Assembly: GCA_020073705.1 (NCBI GenBank)
Contig: JAIQES010000005.1
Location: forward strand, 1 to 64,000
Reading direction: 5' to 3'
From: Terriglobia bacterium
Lineage (GTDB): Bacteria > Acidobacteriota > Terriglobia > Acidiferrales > UBA7541
DNA length: 64,000 bases
Under the pieces are notes generated by a model that did not search any database, had not been told where the DNA came from, and saw nothing but the letters and a program-made list of their open reading frames with translations. Within the stretch, counting starts at the first letter, position 1. Each line of letters starts with the position of its first letter. Positions 9,452 through 17,746 of this stretch are shown piece by piece. Position numbers and translations under genes: made by a program.

Positions 9452-10744
9452 CTAACGCTCGACCAGCCGCTCCAGCGTGGAGAAGAATTCAGGGAATGAA
9501 ACGCCCGCGCACTCCGCATCGCGAATAACCGTCTCGCCTTCCGCACCGAGTGCTGCGACGGCGAACGCCATTGCCATGCGGTGATCGCCGTGCGGTTCAA
9601 TCTCGGCTCCATGCAGCCGGCCCGCCGATCGTCCAGCCACGCGCAAGCCGTCCGGACGCTCCTCGACTTCCGCACCCATGCGGCGGAGATTTTCCGCCAG
9701 CGAGGCGATGCGGTCGCTCTCCTTCACACGCAATTCTCCTGCGTTTCGAATCTCAATTCCCTGCTCCGTGTATGGGCCCAGCACGGCAATCGCGGGAAGC
9801 TCATCGATCAACTGCGCGATAGCGTCGCCTTCGATGACTCCTCCCTTGAGCGCCTCGTGACGGACGGCGACGTCGCCAACAAGTTCGCCGTTCGAGCTGC
9901 GAACCGAGATCAGGCTGACCGGCGCTCCCATGGAACCCAGGACGTCGAGCACGGCAGAACGCGTGGGATTCAGGCCGGCATTGTGGATAACCAGGCTCGA
10001 ATCGGGAAGCACCATCGCCGCAATTAGAAAAAACACGGCCGAGGAAAGATCGCCGGGAACTGCCAGTGAGCGCGCCTCCAAGCGTGGCCTCCCATGGATG
10101 CGGATTGCGCGGCCATCGTGGTCCAGGCGCGCGCCGAATTCGGCAAGAGCGAGCTCCGTGTGGTCGCGCGTGCGAACAGGTTCGATGACCGATGTCACGC
10201 CGTCCGTAAACAGTCCGGCGAGCAGGACGGCGGACTTCACCTGCGCGCTTGGAACGGGAAGCGTGTACTCGATCGGCGACAACCGCGCGCCTTCGATCTC
10301 CAGAGGGGCGTAGCCTCCCTCGCGAGACCGAATCCGCGCGCCCATCTTCGTCAGCGGATCGATTACGCGGCGCATGGGACGGCGCCGCAGGGAACCATCG
10401 CCATCGATGGTCGAACGAAACTCCTGCCCGGAAAGAATTCCCGCCAGCAGACGCATGGTTGTCCCGGAGTTTCCCGCATCGAGCGCGCGGCGCGGCTGGC
10501 GCAGTCCACCGAGGCCGGCTCCGGTGACGCGGACACGATCCCCCTTCGCTTCCACCGTGACGCCCAGACGTGAAAGACAATCCAGCGTGCTTCGGCAGTC
10601 CGCCGCGGCGGAAAAATGCGTAATGTCGCTGGTACCTTCGGCCAGCGCCGCGAGCATCGCATAGCGGTGTGAAATCGATTTGTCGCCGGGAACTTCGAGC
10701 GAGCCGGAGATCGTGCGAGCGGGACGTATGATTTGTTTCGCCAC
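9452..10744 (-). CDS. aroA: 3-phosphoshikimate 1-carboxyvinyltransferase (EPSP synthase)
   Basis: 430 residues, normal for AroA, which condenses phosphoenolpyruvate with shikimate-3-phosphate in the chorismate pathway. Motifs: PGDKSISHR with active-site Lys22, LDAGNSGTTMRLL (about 88-100), the LRVKESDRI segment and DHRMAMAFAV near the C-terminus. The start at ATG 10744 begins directly with the conserved first beta strand. No other aro genes are adjacent. Confidence 0.95.
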   Translation of the reverse strand: MAKQIIRPARTISGSLEVPGDKSISHRYAMLAALAEGTSDITHFSAAADCRSTLDCLSRLGVTVEAKGDRVRVTGAGLGGLRQPRRALDAGNSGTTMRLLAGILSGQEFRSTIDGDGSLRRRPMRRVIDPLTKMGARIRSREGGYAPLEIEGARLSPIEYTLPVPSAQVKSAVLLAGLFTDGVTSVIEPVRTRDHTELALAEFGARLDHDGRAIRIHGRPRLEARSLAVPGDLSSAVFFLIAAMVLPDSSLVIHNAGLNPTRSAVLDVLGSMGAPVSLISVRSSNGELVGDVAVRHEALKGGVIEGDAIAQLIDELPAIAVLGPYTEQGIEIRNAGELRVKESDRIASLAENLRRMGAEVEERPDGLRVAGRSAGRLHGAEIEPHGDHRMAMAFAVAALGAEGETVIRDAECAGVSFPEFFSTLERLVER

Positions 10745-11265
10745 GTCTGGATTCTAGCATGCAGATTCGCACAGGCGCAGTTGTCCCATCAGTGGGTAGC
10801 GGGCCACATTCCGATAACCATGCCTAGCGCAGCCGAACTCGCATAGCCATAGCTTAACGGCGCGGCTCCGGCGCAGACATTCGATACTTTCGGTAGCACA
10901 GGACACACTTCCCGGATCAGTCCGCAACATTGATTCTCGGTGGTCTCCAGATTCCATGGACGGAGCGAGTGACCACTTGGCCGAGTAATGGGTTAACTGC
11001 AGCAGGGGGATCTGTGCTCGTCAGGACCTGGGTATTGCAACGACCGGTTCCGGACGGATTCTCGCCCACTCGAAAACGATCTCAGCGTCTTGCATCTCCC
11101 CCTCTAACGTCGGCGGTAACTTGGCCAACTAGTCCGCTAACCAAGAACTGCATCACATCTCACATAGGGCCAATTAAAAAGACTCGCCGATGGTCCATTG
11201 ACGTGCAAGTCATGCGGGGAACACATTGATTTGCGGAAACGTCAGACTAGTGCGAAAATGCGTCC
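10745..11265. other. 521-bp intergenic region, no recognisable gene
   Basis: Divergent spacer between aroA (minus) and the FKBP gene (plus), which should hold both promoters. I see no convincing sigma-70 pair, tRNA, hairpin-rich element or coding frame with a ribosome-binding site. Confidence 0.4.
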
Positions 11266-12027
11266 ATGCGAAAACCATTTACAACAGCGGTAACCATATT
11301 GGCGACGGGAATGATCCTAGCTGGAAATGCCCGGGCGCAGCAGACTCCAGCGGCGAAGACTGGGCAAGCACCTGCGGCGAAAAGCCAGAACGAGGTGGCG
11401 CTCAAGACGCAGAAAGACAAGGCCAGCTACGCCATCGGGCTGAATATCGGGAGGAGCCTGCAGAAGGATTCCGTGGACGTGGACCCGGACATCCTCCTGC
11501 AGGGCCTAAAAGACGCGCTGGCCGGGGGCAAGTCGCTTTTGAGCGACGACGAAATGAAGGCCGCGTTGACCGCGCTCCAAGCCGACGTGAACAAGAGGCA
11601 GCAGGAAAAAATGCAAGTGGTCGGAGAAGCGAACAAGAAGGAAGGCGAAGCATTTCTGGCCGCCAACAAAGCAAAAGAGGGTGTCGTCACGCTACCCAGC
11701 GGCCTGCAATACAAGATTTTGAAAGTGGGTACGGGACCGAAGCCCGTGGCCAGCGACTCCGTCGTCTGCGACTATAGAGGCACGCTCCTAGACGGCACGG
11801 AATTTGACAGCTCGTACAAGCGCGGCCAGTCGGCGACGTTCCCGGTAGGCCAAGTCATCAAAGGCTGGACGGAGGCCCTGCAACTCATGCCGGTGGGATC
11901 GAAGTGGCAACTTTTTATTCCGCCCGAGATGGCCTATGGCCAGCACGGCGCGGGCGCCGACATCGGGCCCAACGCTACCCTGATTTTTGAGGTCGAATTG
12001 CTCTCGATCCAGGGCAAGGGGCAGTGA
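11266..12027 (+). CDS. Exported FKBP-type peptidyl-prolyl cis-trans isomerase
   Basis: 253 residues with the FkpA/Mip layout. It has a cleavable signal peptide (residues 1-24, ending NARAQ), an N-terminal alpha-helical dimerisation region (about 45-135, ASYAIGLNIGRSLQ onward) and a C-terminal FKBP domain (about 150-250). The FKBP hallmarks are present: YRGTLLDGTEFDSSY, VIKGWTEALQLMPVGSKW and IPPEMAYG. It should act as a periplasmic or outer-membrane-associated foldase. It lacks a lipobox. Start ATG 11266 has no strong Shine-Dalgarno but is the only start that gives an intact signal peptide. Confidence 0.93.
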   Translation: MRKPFTTAVTILATGMILAGNARAQQTPAAKTGQAPAAKSQNEVALKTQKDKASYAIGLNIGRSLQKDSVDVDPDILLQGLKDALAGGKSLLSDDEMKAALTALQADVNKRQQEKMQVVGEANKKEGEAFLAANKAKEGVVTLPSGLQYKILKVGTGPKPVASDSVVCDYRGTLLDGTEFDSSYKRGQSATFPVGQVIKGWTEALQLMPVGSKWQLFIPPEMAYGQHGAGADIGPNATLIFEVELLSIQGKGQ

Positions 12028-12142
12028 GATAAGGTCTGGAGTTGTTGAGCCAAGGACAGTGACGAGGCTGAAGTCGCAAATTGGTTTTGAGTTGAGGACT
12101 AGGCGTTAGGAAACGTACCGAACGGTTTCCGCTGAGCGCTTA

Positions 12143-12238
12143 GGTAGCGCCGACATCTTGCTCGTCCTGACTCAGAAAGGGTCGGCTGTGTTCGTGTTGC
12201 ACGAAAGGGCAAAGAGCCGGTGAGACGCCGGCGCTACC
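12143..12238. repeat. REP-like inverted-repeat element
   Basis: GGTAGCGCCG (12143-12152) is an exact reverse complement of 12229-12238, bracketing 76 bp that contains a second hairpin, TTCGTG-TTG-CACGAA (12191-12205). It lies in the noncoding gap between the FKBP gene and the S55 gene. The size and terminal inverted repeats resemble extragenic palindromic elements; only one copy is in this window. Confidence 0.45.
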
Positions 12239-12290
12239 AATCGCCCTTGTGATTGATTCCCACGAGTGGTCCGCGTATCATAATAAGCAA

Positions 12291-14120
12291 ATGTACCCAG
12301 TTCAGACCAAATGCGGTGTATTCCATCCGGCTTCGTTCCAGCGCATCCTGCTCCTCGGCGTCTTGCTTTCGCTGATTGCCCCCGCGTTATTTGCCGCGGA
12401 TCCGGAAATTTTCCCGCTCTCTCAAGTTAAACCTGGAATGAAGGGCGAGGCTCTCACTATTTTTGCCGGAGAGCAGATTGAAAAGTTCGATCTGGTAGTC
12501 ATCGGCGTGATGCCCAACTTCCTCGGGCCGAAGGAATCCATCATCTTGGTGCAGTTGGTGGGCCCGAAGGTCGAGCACACCGGCGTGGTTGCAGGGATGA
12601 GCGGAAGCCCGGTGTACATCGAAGGGAAACTGGCCGGGGCGCTGTCGCTCAAGCTGGGCACATTTACTAAGGAACCGCTGGCCGGTGTCACACCGATTGA
12701 AAACATTCTGAGTCTGCCCACTGGGCAGCCGGGCGCTATCGGTGCCGAAGCGCCGCAGGGGGCATCAGGCGCGGAAACTGTCTCCACGATGCAGCAGTTC
12801 GAAATGCCGCCGGTCTGGACGTCGCGCTCAGGCGTTCCGGGGGGAAGTTTTCTCAAGCCGATCGATTCGCCGCTGGTCTTTTCGGGCTTCAGCGCGGTAG
12901 CGATCCGGCAGTTTGCGGGCGCGTTTGCAGCCTACGGTATGGAGGCGGCGCAGGGCGGCACCACCGACGCGCGGCCCGATGATCGGGACATCAAGCCCGG
13001 GGACATGGTGAGCGCGGTGTTGCTTGAAGGAGACCTGTCCCTGAACGCCTCGTGCACGGTCACGGCCATCGTGGACGGGCGCGTCTATGTGTGCGGGCAT
13101 CCCCTGTTCGGCTTTGGTCCCGTGCAGATGCCCATGGCGCGCGGGCGTGTGCTGACGACGCTCAGCTCGGACCTGAACTCGACGAAAATTGTGAACGTGG
13201 GCGGCACAATCGGGTCGTTCGACCAAGACCGCGTTACATCCGTCATGGGACATCTGGGCACGGCGCCGAATTTGATCCCCATCGATATGACGGTAGTGAC
13301 AGCGGCCGGAGATAAGCATTTTGCGTTCCGCATGATGTCCAATCCAAAAATTACGCCGATTCTGATGGGCATCGCCGCCCTGAATGGTCTCGTGCAGAAC
13401 AGCGTTTACGGCGAAGGCACCACGCTGCGGCTGACCGGAGGAATTGAGATCGCCGGCCACTCGAGCGTCGCGCTCGAAAACCTGTTCACTCCCACTGATT
13501 CATTCATCCCCGACGGCATGTCGGTTGCAGGCGCCGTGCAAAACGTGTTCCTGAGAATCTTCTCGAACCCGTACGAGACGGCGAAGATCGAGCGTGTGAC
13601 GCTGCGCATGGAAGCCCTGCCGGATCGCCGCCAGACGACGATCGAGGGCGCCTGGCTGGATAAGTCCGAAGCGGCGCCGGGCGACACGGTGAATGTGAAA
13701 GTTCAATTGCGGCCTTATCGCGGCTCGCCTGTGATCCGCGACGTGCCGGTTACAATTCCACCACAAGCCGTGCGCGGCACATCCATGCAGATCCTGGCGA
13801 GCGATTCGGGAACCTTGAACCGCATGAGCGTCGTATCGGGATCGCAGGGACGCCTGCAGAATCTCGAGCAGCTCATCTCGGTCCTGAACCACGAGCGCCG
13901 GAACAACCGGTTGTACATCACGTTGCTTGGGCCGTCGCCGACCATGGTGGTACAGGACAAGGTGATGCCGAACGTGCCGGCATCACAAATCAATCTCCTC
14001 GACCAGCGCGGAGGGCCGGCCAGCTCGCTCTTGGTACGGGAATCAACGGCCGGAGAGTGGTCCGTGCCACTCGAACAGGCCGTTCAGGGATCCACATCCG
14101 TTACGATTCGAATCAAGTAA
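12291..14120 (+). CDS. Secreted SpoIVB-type (S55) peptidase-domain protein
   Basis: About 609 residues from ATG 12291. A signal peptide (LLLGVLLSLIAPALFAA) is followed by an S55-like region: VKPGMKGEALTIF, VAGMSGSPVYIEGKLAGAL (candidate nucleophile Ser near 104-106) and CGHPLFGFGPVQMP (candidate His near 270). The C-terminal half is predicted beta-rich without recognised motifs. In SpoIVB the family serves sporulation signalling, but no sporulation genes appear here and the role in acidobacteria is unknown. The Ser motif precedes the His motif, the reverse of SpoIVB, so peptidase activity should not be assumed. An in-frame GTG at 12249 would add 14 residues before the signal peptide. Likely same transcript as the next gene. 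Confidence 0.75.
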   Translation: MYPVQTKCGVFHPASFQRILLLGVLLSLIAPALFAADPEIFPLSQVKPGMKGEALTIFAGEQIEKFDLVVIGVMPNFLGPKESIILVQLVGPKVEHTGVVAGMSGSPVYIEGKLAGALSLKLGTFTKEPLAGVTPIENILSLPTGQPGAIGAEAPQGASGAETVSTMQQFEMPPVWTSRSGVPGGSFLKPIDSPLVFSGFSAVAIRQFAGAFAAYGMEAAQGGTTDARPDDRDIKPGDMVSAVLLEGDLSLNASCTVTAIVDGRVYVCGHPLFGFGPVQMPMARGRVLTTLSSDLNSTKIVNVGGTIGSFDQDRVTSVMGHLGTAPNLIPIDMTVVTAAGDKHFAFRMMSNPKITPILMGIAALNGLVQNSVYGEGTTLRLTGGIEIAGHSSVALENLFTPTDSFIPDGMSVAGAVQNVFLRIFSNPYETAKIERVTLRMEALPDRRQTTIEGAWLDKSEAAPGDTVNVKVQLRPYRGSPVIRDVPVTIPPQAVRGTSMQILASDSGTLNRMSVVSGSQGRLQNLEQLISVLNHERRNNRLYITLLGPSPTMVVQDKVMPNVPASQINLLDQRGGPASSLLVRESTAGEWSVPLEQAVQGSTSVTIRIK

Positions 14121-14159
14121 GCGACCGGGAGGCGCGCGGCGTCACCCCCGAGGAGTCTC

Positions 14160-16544
14160 ATGCGCGTTGCTTTTCCAAATTGTTGCCAGTTACGCGGCGC
14201 AAAGCCATCCGACCGCGTGAGATCCCTGGTGGTTGCCGCAGCTGCCGTCATTTTGGCCGCCGTGCCGGCGCTCGCCGAACACACCCGCTGGTGGCGTCAA
14301 GCCTCGTTCGAAGATTTCGCAAAGGGCACGACAAAGGGAGTGGCGCTGCGCAGCGACGGCAAGCTCTTCCTTGCGCCGCGCTTCGCCGAATTTGCCGATG
14401 CCAATCTCGCCTATCTCTTCACGTTACGCACCGATTCGAAAGGGAATCTCTACGCCGCAGGGGGTTCGAACGCGAAGGTCTTGCGCCTGGACGCGAGCGG
14501 TAAGGCCACAACCGTTTTTGAATCGGCAGAATTGGCAGCCCAGACGCTCGCCTTGGACACCGCCGGCAACCTTTACGTGGGCACGTCGCCCGACGGAAAG
14601 GTCTATAAGGTGACGCCCGCGGGGCAATCCTCCGTCTTCTTCGATCCGAAAACGAAATATATCTGGGACCTGGCCGTGGACCGGGATGGGACCGTGTATG
14701 TCGCGACGGGCGATACAGGCAAAATTTTTGCGGTTGCCCCGGACGGAAAGGGCCAGCTTTTTTATTCCAGCGAGGAAACGCACATTCGCGCGCTGGCACT
14801 CGATTCAAGCGGCAACCTCCTGGCAGGCACTGAACCCAGCGGGCTGATTCTGCGCATCCCCAAGGTGGCCGATCCCTCCGCGCAAACAGGCGCATCGGGC
14901 CGTCCCGGTGATTCCGCAAACAATACGCGCCGCGCCTTCGTGTTGTACGAAACTTCGAAAAAGGAAATTACGGCTTTGATGCAGGATGGGAACGCCAACC
15001 TCTACGTCGCGGCAGTGGGTGAGAAAACACCTCCCTCCCCCGGATTGATTCGAACGCAGCTTGCGGAGCTTGCAACCCCCGGGAGCTTCACTGTTACGGT
15101 GGGTGCTACAGGCAACGCGACAGTGCCGTTGCCGCAGGGACAGGTCAATCCACTCGTCCCGTTTCCCACCGTGATCTCAAGTGCCGTCTATCGGATCGCT
15201 GCGGACGGCTCACCGGAGGAGCTTTGGAGTTCGCGCGATGATCTGGTTTACGCATTGGGATTGCTGCCAAACGGAAAATTGCTCCTTGGAACTGGCAACC
15301 AGGGCGCCGTGCTGGAACTGGAAAACGATCACACCTTTTCGCGTCTGGTGAGAACCGCTTCCGGACAAGTGACATCGATCGCCACGGGAGCCGGCGGAAA
15401 GCTGTTCCTGGCGGCAGCCAATCCAGGAAAACTTTTCACGATGGGACCGGACAACGAGCCGGAGGGAACATTCGAGTCACAACCTTTTGACGCGCATATT
15501 TTCTCGCGCTGGGGGCGCGTGCAATGGTTCAGTCCAGGCGGCGCGCGAATCGATTTCTACGCGCGGTCGGGCAATACTTCCGATCCCCAAAACAACTGGA
15601 GCCCCTGGGCAGGGCCATATTCAAATGCCTCGGGCGGCAAACTGGACTGCCCCTCTGCGCGCTTTGTACAATGGAAAGCGGTCTTGCATGGCGCAGCACA
15701 TGGGCCGGCTCCGGAGCTCGACTGGGTGAGCATCGCATATCTTCCGAAAAACATATCGCCGGATGTCACTGGAATCGCCCTCCAGGATCCGGGTATCCGC
15801 GTACAAGGGATTTCCCTTCAAGGCCCAACCGCGGCATCACAAACTCCCGTGCAACTCCGCATGCCGCAGCCCGCGGCATCTACGTCGCCGATCAGCTCAG
15901 CCTTCACCGCCGCGGCTATTACGAGCCTGGGGACGTCCAATTTCACGCGTTTTGAAGCGGTCCCGCAGGGTTTTTCGCAGAAGGGCTATCAAGCCGTCGT
16001 ATGGACTGCTGACGATGCGAACGATGACCAGCTCGAGTTTGCCATCTACTTCCGCGGCGAAAATGAAACCACGTGGAAGCTGCTGAAGGACAAACTCGAT
16101 ACGCGCTTTTATTCCTGGGATACCACGACGATGCCCGACGGCGCCTATTACCTGAAGATCATCGCCAGTGATGCGCCGTCCAATCCCACGGGCGAAGCCC
16201 TCGCGTCCGAGCGCGTATCCGACCGCTTTGAGGTGGACAACACCCCGCCCGCGATTGTCCAACTCACCGCGGAGGCAGCGGGCGGCACAGCGACTGTGCG
16301 GGTCCGATTCCAGGCAAGTGATCCAGCGAGTTCCATCGCGCGCGCCCAGTACAGCCTGGACGCGGACGATTGGGCGCTGGTGTTCCCCACCGGAGGGCTA
16401 AGCGATGCGCCCCGCGAGAGCTACGACTTTCAGTTGCAGAAGGTCGCCCCAGGCGAACACACAATTACGGTTCGCGTGTACGATCAGTTTGAAAACGTAT
16501 CGACCGCCAAGGCGACGGTTCGCGTGCCGGCCAGCGGAAACTGA
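14160..16544 (+). CDS. Exported beta-propeller protein of unknown function
   Basis: 794 residues starting at ATG 14160, with GAGGAG eight to ten bases upstream. A signal peptide (VVAAAAVILAAVPALAE) precedes a repetitive N-terminal half: units such as TDSKGNLYAAGGSNAKVLRLD, DTAGNLYVGTSPDGKVYKV and DRDGTVYVATGDTGKIFAV are spaced about 45 residues apart, the pattern of NHL/SMP-30-like propeller blades. The C-terminal part (about 560-790) is beta-rich and contains SIARAQYSLDADDW-type Ig-like sequence. No catalytic motif is visible. It lies 39 bp after the S55 gene on the same strand, so the two exported proteins may act together. Confidence 0.7.
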   Translation: MRVAFPNCCQLRGAKPSDRVRSLVVAAAAVILAAVPALAEHTRWWRQASFEDFAKGTTKGVALRSDGKLFLAPRFAEFADANLAYLFTLRTDSKGNLYAAGGSNAKVLRLDASGKATTVFESAELAAQTLALDTAGNLYVGTSPDGKVYKVTPAGQSSVFFDPKTKYIWDLAVDRDGTVYVATGDTGKIFAVAPDGKGQLFYSSEETHIRALALDSSGNLLAGTEPSGLILRIPKVADPSAQTGASGRPGDSANNTRRAFVLYETSKKEITALMQDGNANLYVAAVGEKTPPSPGLIRTQLAELATPGSFTVTVGATGNATVPLPQGQVNPLVPFPTVISSAVYRIAADGSPEELWSSRDDLVYALGLLPNGKLLLGTGNQGAVLELENDHTFSRLVRTASGQVTSIATGAGGKLFLAAANPGKLFTMGPDNEPEGTFESQPFDAHIFSRWGRVQWFSPGGARIDFYARSGNTSDPQNNWSPWAGPYSNASGGKLDCPSARFVQWKAVLHGAAHGPAPELDWVSIAYLPKNISPDVTGIALQDPGIRVQGISLQGPTAASQTPVQLRMPQPAASTSPISSAFTAAAITSLGTSNFTRFEAVPQGFSQKGYQAVVWTADDANDDQLEFAIYFRGENETTWKLLKDKLDTRFYSWDTTTMPDGAYYLKIIASDAPSNPTGEALASERVSDRFEVDNTPPAIVQLTAEAAGGTATVRVRFQASDPASSIARAQYSLDADDWALVFPTGGLSDAPRESYDFQLQKVAPGEHTITVRVYDQFENVSTAKATVRVPASGN

Positions 16545-16645
16545 CGCGGCGCGCAGACCACGCAGATAAATTACCCATGCTCTACCGGTTGTGTCTTCTG
16601 CTGGGACAAGCTGTGCCATAATGCAACTGATCTACGAGTCCTCCT

Positions 16646-17617
16646 TTGAGCGCTCCAACCACTCAGCCTTTCGCGGGACCTGGCCTCCGCGCTATCCGAG
16701 AGGCGCATCTTCGCATTTCGCCCCACATCGAACAAACGCCGATCATGATTTCCGATGCGCTCGATGAACTGGCCGGCGCGCTGCTCTTCTTCAAGTGCGA
16801 AAACCTGCAACTGTCCGGCTCGTTCAAGATTCGCGGCGCGGCAAACGCCGTCCTTTCGCTGAGCGAGGCCGAAGCGGCGCGCGGCGTCGTGACGCACTCA
16901 TCGGGCAATCATGGTGCGGCCCTTGCGCTGGCCGCAAAGATGCGCGGTATCCGCGCGTGGGTGGTGATGCCCCGCAATGCGCCGAAGGTGAAAATCCGCG
17001 CCGTCGAGGCCTACGGAGGAGAAATTACTTTCTGCGAACCCACGCTTGCCGCTCGCGAGGCCGCAGCCGCCGAACTATTGCGCCGCACCGGCGCCGTGAT
17101 GATTCATCCCTACGATGATGACCGCGTCATCGCGGGCCAGGGCACGGCGGCGCTCGAACTTCTGGAGGAGATTCCCGATCTCGATGTGGTCTGCGCTCCG
17201 GTCTCGGGAGGCGGGCTGCTTTCCGGCACGGCCATCGCGGCGAAGTCGCTGCGGCCTGAAATTGCCGTCGTCGGATGCGAGCCAGCCAACGCGGACGACG
17301 CGGCGCGATCGCTCGCCTCCGGGCGCATCGAACCCGCCGCCACGACGGTTACCATCGCCGACGGCCTGCGCGCGACACTCGCGCCACGCACGTTCGCCAT
17401 TCTGCGCGAACGGGTGGACCGCATCGCTCTGGTCGCCGAAGACGAAATCCTCCGGTCGATGCGCCTGCTTACCGAACATCTGAAATGCGTGGTCGAGCCC
17501 TCCGGCGCCGTCTCAGCATCACCCGCGCTGCACCGCCAGCTCGGCGTGGAAGGCCTTAGAATAGGAATTATTGTGTCCGGCGGGAATCTCGATCCTGAGG
17601 TGATGGCCGCGCAGTAG
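16646..17617 (+). CDS. PLP-dependent threonine/serine dehydratase family enzyme
   Basis: 323 residues of fold-type II PLP enzymes. The Schiff-base lysine lies in SGSFKIRGA (Lys61), the substrate loop is SSGNHGAA, and the phosphate-binding loop is SGGGLLSG (about 188-195). The length and absence of a C-terminal ACT regulatory domain match catabolic threonine dehydratase, serine racemase or threo-hydroxyaspartate dehydratase rather than full-length IlvA. Exact substrate cannot be decided. The start is taken as TTG 16646; there is no clear ribosome-binding site and no upstream in-frame ATG. Confidence 0.88.
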   Translation: MSAPTTQPFAGPGLRAIREAHLRISPHIEQTPIMISDALDELAGALLFFKCENLQLSGSFKIRGAANAVLSLSEAEAARGVVTHSSGNHGAALALAAKMRGIRAWVVMPRNAPKVKIRAVEAYGGEITFCEPTLAAREAAAAELLRRTGAVMIHPYDDDRVIAGQGTAALELLEEIPDLDVVCAPVSGGGLLSGTAIAAKSLRPEIAVVGCEPANADDAARSLASGRIEPAATTVTIADGLRATLAPRTFAILRERVDRIALVAEDEILRSMRLLTEHLKCVVEPSGAVSASPALHRQLGVEGLRIGIIVSGGNLDPEVMAAQ

Positions 17618-17630
17618 GAGGAATAGAGAT

Positions 17631-17660
17631 TCACCACAGAGAACACAGAGGGCCACAGAG
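17631..17660. repeat. Three CACAGAG heptamers in tandem
   Basis: CACAGAG occurs at 17635-17641, 17644-17650 and 17654-17660, directly after the dehydratase stop codon and before the convergent protease gene. The wording (ACCACAGAG...CACAGAG) resembles short A/C/G-rich intergenic repeats seen scattered in many environmental genomes. Function unknown. Confidence 0.5.
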
Positions 17661-17746
17661 AGCTAAGGTTCAGCTTCCGGAAATGGAGCACAACTCTGGC
17701 ACGCAAGATTGTCCCCGCCTGAGCGCCTGTGCCACCTGACACGCTA

